DNA of 37,244 nt from an uncultured Prevotella sp. (GTDB taxonomy: Bacteria > Bacteroidota > Bacteroidia > Bacteroidales > Bacteroidaceae). Shown here one piece after another: positions 33,422-37,244 of the stretch. Positions within the stretch are counted from its first letter, which is position 1. Every line of letters begins with the position of its first letter. Under the pieces are notes generated by a model. That model saw only the letters and a list, made by a program, of their open reading frames with translations, was not told where the DNA came from and searched no databases. The stretch lies in assembly GCA_900540885.1 (NCBI GenBank), contig UQHJ01000022.1:1-37244 (forward strand). The letters are read 5' to 3'. A program made the position numbers and the translations under genes.

Positions 33422-34777
33422 ATGATATCTAAAATACTAAAGCAACATATATTAGGCGGTGATAATCGTTCCAATTTAATAAGGAAAAATATTATAATCT
33501 CTTTTTGTATAAAGATATGGAGTGCGTTGGTTCAACTACTCATGGTGCCATTGACGCTTCATTGTTTAGGCGTATATGAAAATGGCTTATGGTTAACAAT
33601 AAGTTCTTTGTTGATTTGGATAGACAACTTAGATATTGGATTAGCAAATGGCCTACGCAACAAGTTAGCTGTGCATCTTGCTTTAGGTGAAAAAATAGAG
33701 GCACAAAAGACTGTCTCTTCCACCTTTTATATGTTAGTACTACTATTCATTCCAATAATATTTCTCATAAATATATGGATATTTTGTGTTGATACCTACC
33801 AATTCTTTAATGTCGATTCAGACATTGTAAACAACTTAAATGTTATCTTGCATGTTTCGGCCATATTGGTTTGTACTACGTTTATCTTTAAGTTTATTGG
33901 TAATTTTTATATGGCCTTGCAGTTGCCAGCTATAAACAATGCACTTAATACATTGGGGCAGACAATAGCATTATTGGGAGTAGTAGTATTGTATGTGACG
34001 GGCATTCATTCTCTCTTATGTGTTGCATTGATAAATACGATTTCACCGCTAATAGTATATGTGGTAGCCTATCCTATTACTTTTTATAAAAAGTATCCAG
34101 ACTTATGCCCACATATTAGTATGGTAAGTAAAAGTAGTATGAAGTCATTAGCGACTACAGGCATAAAGTTCTTTGTCTTACAGATAGCAGGCGTCGTCTT
34201 GTTTATGTCAACAAATATCTTGATTTCGCGTTTCTTCTCGCCAGAGTTAGTAACTCCTTATCAGATTGCTTATCGATATTTCATGGTGTTGCAACTTATC
34301 TTTGTCATCATTTGTGCACCTTATTGGACAGCAACAACGGATGCATACAAAAAGAATGATTTCGAGTGGATAAAGAAATCTAATAAATTATTAGACAAAA
34401 TGATGACTAGCCTTTTTATAATTGCATTTTTTATGGTTATCTTTGCTCGACCTATTTACACTATATGGATTGGCGATGCCAATGCCGTATCATTGCCAAT
34501 GACAGTAATTGTTGCTGTGTATGTGATGATATTGGTTGCAAGTATGCGCTATTCATATATCCTTAACGGATTTGGAACATTAAGACTTCAGCTTATTATG
34601 ACAATAATTGCGGCAGTCCTTTATATTCCTTTAGCAACATTAGTTTGTAGTTATAAAAATAATCTTAATTACCTCTTGTATGTTATGTGTGCAGTAAACC
34701 TACCAGGTCTATTAGTTAATATTGTTCAATATTATAAAATAGTTAATCGGAGAGCTAAAGGTATTTGGCTTAAATAA
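33422..34777 (+). CDS. Polysaccharide flippase (Wzx-like, MATE/MVF fold)
   Basis: The 451-residue protein has about 12 hydrophobic segments. It has the MATE/MOP-type start LTLHCLGVYENGLWLTISSLLIWIDNLDIGLANGLRNKLAVHLA, typical of Wzx/polysaccharide transporters in Bacteroidetes. It should flip lipid-linked repeat units across the inner membrane. It starts 10 nt after the polymerase stop, and the first glycosyltransferase follows after 12 nt, so these genes form one transcript. The sequence is AT-rich like its neighbours. Confidence 0.9.
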   Translation: MISKILKQHILGGDNRSNLIRKNIIISFCIKIWSALVQLLMVPLTLHCLGVYENGLWLTISSLLIWIDNLDIGLANGLRNKLAVHLALGEKIEAQKTVSSTFYMLVLLFIPIIFLINIWIFCVDTYQFFNVDSDIVNNLNVILHVSAILVCTTFIFKFIGNFYMALQLPAINNALNTLGQTIALLGVVVLYVTGIHSLLCVALINTISPLIVYVVAYPITFYKKYPDLCPHISMVSKSSMKSLATTGIKFFVLQIAGVVLFMSTNILISRFFSPELVTPYQIAYRYFMVLQLIFVIICAPYWTATTDAYKKNDFEWIKKSNKLLDKMMTSLFIIAFFMVIFARPIYTIWIGDANAVSLPMTVIVAVYVMILVASMRYSYILNGFGTLRLQLIMTIIAAVLYIPLATLVCSYKNNLNYLLYVMCAVNLPGLLVNIVQYYKIVNRRAKGIWLK

Positions 34778-34789
34778 TATAATATAATT

Positions 34790-35659
34790 ATGCAACATAT
34801 TAAATGCAATCATTCGCTCGCCATTTTGTTGGCGACATACAATAGTGAAAAGTTCTTACGAGAGCAATTAGTTTCTCTTTTCAGCCAGTCATACAAAGAC
34901 TGGACTCTTTATATTCATGATGACGGTTCAAAAGACGCAACGTTGTCAATAATCAGTGAATATCTTAGCTCGCATAATAATATCGTACTCTTAGACTTTC
35001 CCCCGACAGGTGGAGCAAAAAGCAATTTTATGCAAATGCTATCATGTGTTGAAGCGGACTATTATATGTTTTGCGATCACGATGACGTTTGGCTTAATAC
35101 CAAGGTTGAGATCACCTACAACAGTATGAACAAAGCAGAGAAAACGTTTCCTAACTGTCCTATAATTGTCCACTCAGACCTCTTTGTCGTTGATCAGGAC
35201 TTGAATGTGCTTCATCCTTCCTTTTGGAAATATGAAGGTATTTATCCTAATGATATACATTCTTTTGAGATGTTGTCTGCTTTTAATCTTGCAACTGGTT
35301 GCACAATGATGATAAATTCAAGAGCCAAAGAAGTGACTCCATGTGATTGCAAAGAAGCGTTGATGCATGATTCATGGATAACGGCAGCGGTCCTATGGTC
35401 TAAGGGTAAGGTCATTGATATAGATCAACCATTAATTTATTATCGACAGCACGGAGATAACTGTTTGGGAGCTCGCCAACTTAATGTAACACTAGTGAGT
35501 AAACTGCTACGTTTGCCACAAATCATAAAAGATAATATACGCAGATATCGAATGCTTAATAAAGTTGGACACATAAGTGCTTTTCGCTTTATTAAGTATA
35601 AGGTAATAGGTAGAAAAAAGTTGTTGTCACACATCAAAGAGGAAAATCTTCTTACATAA
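34790..35659 (+). CDS. Family 2 glycosyltransferase
   Basis: The 289-residue protein has a GT-A fold: LAILLATYNSEKFLREQLVSL at 10-30, DDGS at about 45, and FCDHDDVWL near 95 as the DxD-bearing metal site. A C-terminal H-rich region (DQPLIYYRQHGDNCLG) is also present. The DHDD-x-W form is common among rhamnosyl- and hexosyl-transferases of surface polysaccharides. No membrane segment is seen, so it probably acts at the inner face of the membrane. Donor unknown; dTDP-rhamnose is possible because rfbC and rfbD are encoded nearby, but not shown. Confidence 0.88.
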   Translation: MQHIKCNHSLAILLATYNSEKFLREQLVSLFSQSYKDWTLYIHDDGSKDATLSIISEYLSSHNNIVLLDFPPTGGAKSNFMQMLSCVEADYYMFCDHDDVWLNTKVEITYNSMNKAEKTFPNCPIIVHSDLFVVDQDLNVLHPSFWKYEGIYPNDIHSFEMLSAFNLATGCTMMINSRAKEVTPCDCKEALMHDSWITAAVLWSKGKVIDIDQPLIYYRQHGDNCLGARQLNVTLVSKLLRLPQIIKDNIRRYRMLNKVGHISAFRFIKYKVIGRKKLLSHIKEENLLT

Positions 35660-35822
35660 ATTCCTTCTATGGGCATTTTAAGCATATTCTTAACAGATGC
35701 TTGAAGACTATTCAAGAACCATTCTACTTATAGAAAATTTCATTGTACTAAAATTTCGTATAACCACTTTATTAGTAAAAGCGGTTTAGCACTATAACAC
35801 TATTTTTACTAAAGAAAAGCAA

Positions 35823-36545
35823 ATGATATCAGTTTGTATCGCTACATATAATGGGAAAGAGGAATTGCGTAGGCAATTGGATAGCATATACCCTCAGCTA
35901 TCAGTCGATGACGAGATTGTTATTTCTGATGACAATAGCACTGATGGTACGCGTGAATTGATAAAAACGTATATTGACAACGATGCTTGCTTGCCAAAGG
36001 TATATCTTATAGATGGTCCGTCGCTGCATTCCCCCATTCCTAACTTTGAGAATGCCTTAAAAAACGCAAAGGGAGATTATATATTCCTTTCAGACCAAGA
36101 TGATCAATGGATGCCCAATAAAGTTGAAGTGATGATGAAAGCCCTTCAGCATTCATCTTGCGTTGTTAGCGATTGCGTTGTAACAGACGGAGCATTGAAT
36201 GTTACAGCACCTTCATTTTACGAACTCAATCGTACTCGTGCTGGTTGGATGTATAATCTTTTTGTTAAGAATGGCTATTTGGGTTGCTGCATGGCCTTCC
36301 GCAGGTGTGTACTTGAAAAGTCTCTGCCTTTTCCAAAACATACTCCTATGCACGACATCTGGATTGGCAATATTGCCGCTATGTATTATGATGTGTGCTT
36401 TATAAATGATCGCCTTATCAGCTTCTGTCGTCATGACCATAACGCGTCTGACACAGCACGAAAGAGTACATCTTCTTTTCTGCAAAAGATTGGGTATCGA
36501 TTCATTGTCGTGAAAGATTTGATAATGAAGCGTATGTGTATGTAA
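35823..36545 (+). CDS. Family 2 glycosyltransferase, rhamnosyltransferase-like
   Basis: The 240-residue protein starts MISVCIATYNGKEELRRQLDSI, with DDNSTDGT at about 38-45 and LSDQDDQWMPNKVEVM near 90. The SDQDDQW motif is typical of GT2 enzymes acting in O-antigen and rhamnan synthesis, and GCCMAFRR and HDIWIGNIAA fit the acceptor region. It is separated from the previous glycosyltransferase by 163 nt of AT-rich sequence with only weak hairpins, so it may have its own promoter. It is the last intact gene before an IS66 remnant and may be the truncated end of a longer locus. Its length is at the short end for the family. Confidence 0.88.
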   Translation: MISVCIATYNGKEELRRQLDSIYPQLSVDDEIVISDDNSTDGTRELIKTYIDNDACLPKVYLIDGPSLHSPIPNFENALKNAKGDYIFLSDQDDQWMPNKVEVMMKALQHSSCVVSDCVVTDGALNVTAPSFYELNRTRAGWMYNLFVKNGYLGCCMAFRRCVLEKSLPFPKHTPMHDIWIGNIAAMYYDVCFINDRLISFCRHDHNASDTARKSTSSFLQKIGYRFIVVKDLIMKRMCM

Positions 36546-36642
36546 GTTCTTATATGACAGTATAAAAGTTTTGTAAGCATTCCATCCAAGCCGTATTGTT
36601 AGAGTTTCAGAAAGGTGAGAACTTTGCCGCAAAAAATGAAAA

Positions 36643-36831
36643 ATGCTCAACCTAAACGAAACCAACAAATACAATCTTTTTACTCAAGGAGTAGATATGC
36701 GTAAAGGCATAGAATGTCTTTGTGAAATAGTTCATACTTATCACCTGAATCCATTAAATGGCGAGGTTTACGTATTTACCAATAAATCTCGCCATTTATT
36801 GAAAATGCTCCATTGGGAACGTGAAGGTTAG
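36643..36831 (+). pseudogene. IS66 family TnpB, N-terminal remnant
   Basis: The 62-residue frame matches the start of IS66 orf2 (TnpB): LNLNETNKYNLFTQGVDMRKGIECLCEIV, then LNPLNGEVYVFTNKSRHLLKMLHWEREG. TnpB is normally about 115 residues and continues with a YYKRLE region, which is missing; a stop follows immediately. No tnpA or tnpC lies on either side. It is therefore a decayed insertion-sequence end, placed just after the last glycosyltransferase. Bases 36546-36642 upstream show no other gene. Confidence 0.8.
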
Positions 36832-36908
36832 CACAACGGCTGTCCGAAGAAATAATTACTTTTGCTCATGGTTGTTTTATTTGTTTGGTAGCATCAAAAC
36901 AACCAAAA

Positions 36909-36947
36909 AGGGCTGACTCCAGCAAATGGAATCAGCCCTATTTTTTT
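36909..36947 (+). terminator. Rho-independent terminator
   Basis: AGGGCTGACTCC (36909-36920) pairs with GGAATCAGCCCT (36928-36939), with one mismatch and a 7-nt loop, followed by A and T7 (36941-36947). It would end the polysaccharide locus or the former insertion sequence on the plus strand. Confidence 0.85.
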
Positions 36948-37072
36948 CGAAAGGCTCGAATTTTTATAGGACACCAATAGATAAATTGCAGTTTACAAAC
37001 CTCTACAAAACGTTTCATAATGCCCTGAATAGGCACTTTTAGCTTACGTATATTTTACCCTTGCTATTTTTA

Positions 37073-37153
37073 TGTTTCATGTTTCATTTTTATGTTTCAA
37101 CTTATTGATTATCAATACTTTTGAAGGCTGAAACATACGACTTCTATGTTTCA
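37073..37153. repeat. ATGTTTCA repeat block, inverted match to left edge
   Basis: TGAAACATACGACT (37129-37142) is the exact reverse complement of bases 1-14. The block from about 37079 to 37142 aligns with the reverse complement of 1-66 at roughly three quarters of positions. Several ATGTTTCA copies recur within it. Confidence 0.75.
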
Positions 37154-37177
37154 CTTTTAGTTTCAAAGTTTCATTCT

Positions 37178-37243
37178 AAAAACACTGAGGGAGAAAAACA
37201 AAAACACTGTGGGAGCGATTCAAAACCCCTGTGGGAGCGATTC
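37178..37243. repeat. 22-bp tandem repeat, three units, cut by window end
   Basis: Units 37178-37199, 37200-37221 and 37222-37243 are each 22 bp in exact register. Units 2 and 3 differ at three positions (the A/C-rich start); unit 1 is more diverged. Core CTGTGGGAGCGATTC. Units abut without spacers, so this is not CRISPR. The array continues beyond the window. Confidence 0.85.
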
Positions 37244-37244
37244 A

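Larger units (their letters stand above)
36832..37244. other. Non-coding right edge with terminator and repeats
   Basis: No gene is seen. An inverted repeat TGGTTGTTTT/AAAACAACCA (36869-36878 and 36896-36905) precedes a strong terminator (36909-36947). Bases 37072-37153 hold four direct and one inverted copy of ATGTTTCA (37072, 37079, 37092, 37129 inverted, 37146). Bases 37073-37142 resemble the inverted left edge of the window. A 22-bp tandem repeat runs to the last base. Confidence 0.6.

Noticed and set aside
36213..36674. Minus-strand 153-codon open frame opposite the last glycosyltransferase
   Set aside because: It lies mostly antisense to a clear GT2 gene and shows no family motif.
37178..37244. 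CRISPR array
   Set aside because: The 22-bp units abut with no unique spacers, and no cas gene is present.

Overview
The window looks like chromosomal DNA from a member of the order Bacteroidales, probably Prevotellaceae or a close relative. Evidence: promoters of the Bacteroidetes type (TTTG, about 20 nt, TAnnTTTG), few Shine-Dalgarno sequences, and genes typical of the group (DUF4924 protein, lipoprotein-like BamA/TamA barrel, ClpC, DUF-type LysE exporter, six-SLBB polysaccharide export protein). No rRNA, tRNA or CRISPR array was found. Layout: 1-1523 is an accessory left edge with a possible PD-(D/E)XK nuclease gene and the C-terminal stub of a beta-CASP-like metallo-hydrolase. 1924-28000 is mostly housekeeping: an MBL hydrolase, a BamA/TamA-like barrel, a SPOUT methyltransferase, a membrane glycosyltransferase, an aminotransferase, a LolC/E-type permease, trmD, ligA, prfC, an exporter-DUF4924-rfbD operon, a ROK kinase, queD-queE, lysC-lysA, lepA-ftsE, rfbC and clpC. 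28245-36545 is an extracellular or surface polysaccharide locus on the plus strand: export protein, chain-length regulator, polymerase, flippase and two family 2 glycosyltransferases. 36546-37244 is a right edge with an IS66 tnpB remnant, a strong terminator, repeats and a 22-bp tandem repeat cut by the window end. How the genes work together: rfbC and rfbD supply the last two steps to dTDP-L-rhamnose, a likely substrate for the polysaccharide locus, although rfbA and rfbB, an initiating sugar-phosphate transferase and a tyrosine autokinase are not in the window. lysC and lysA are the first and last steps of the diaminopimelate/lysine pathway. queD and queE are consecutive steps to the 7-deazaguanine precursor of queuosine. 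From the polymerase onward the polysaccharide genes are visibly richer in A and T than the housekeeping block, which suggests horizontal exchange of that part. The most unusual non-coding structures are: related inverted sequences at the two ends of the window (14 bp perfect), near-identical octamer tandem arrays just upstream of the aminotransferase and ligA, a two-armed nonamer array at 2764-2922, a near-perfect 90-nt hairpin at 10206-10295, and a nested inverted repeat between the export gene and the chain-length gene. I did not find a clearly new multi-gene system; the nearest candidate is the decayed nuclease plus metallo-hydrolase pair at the left edge.
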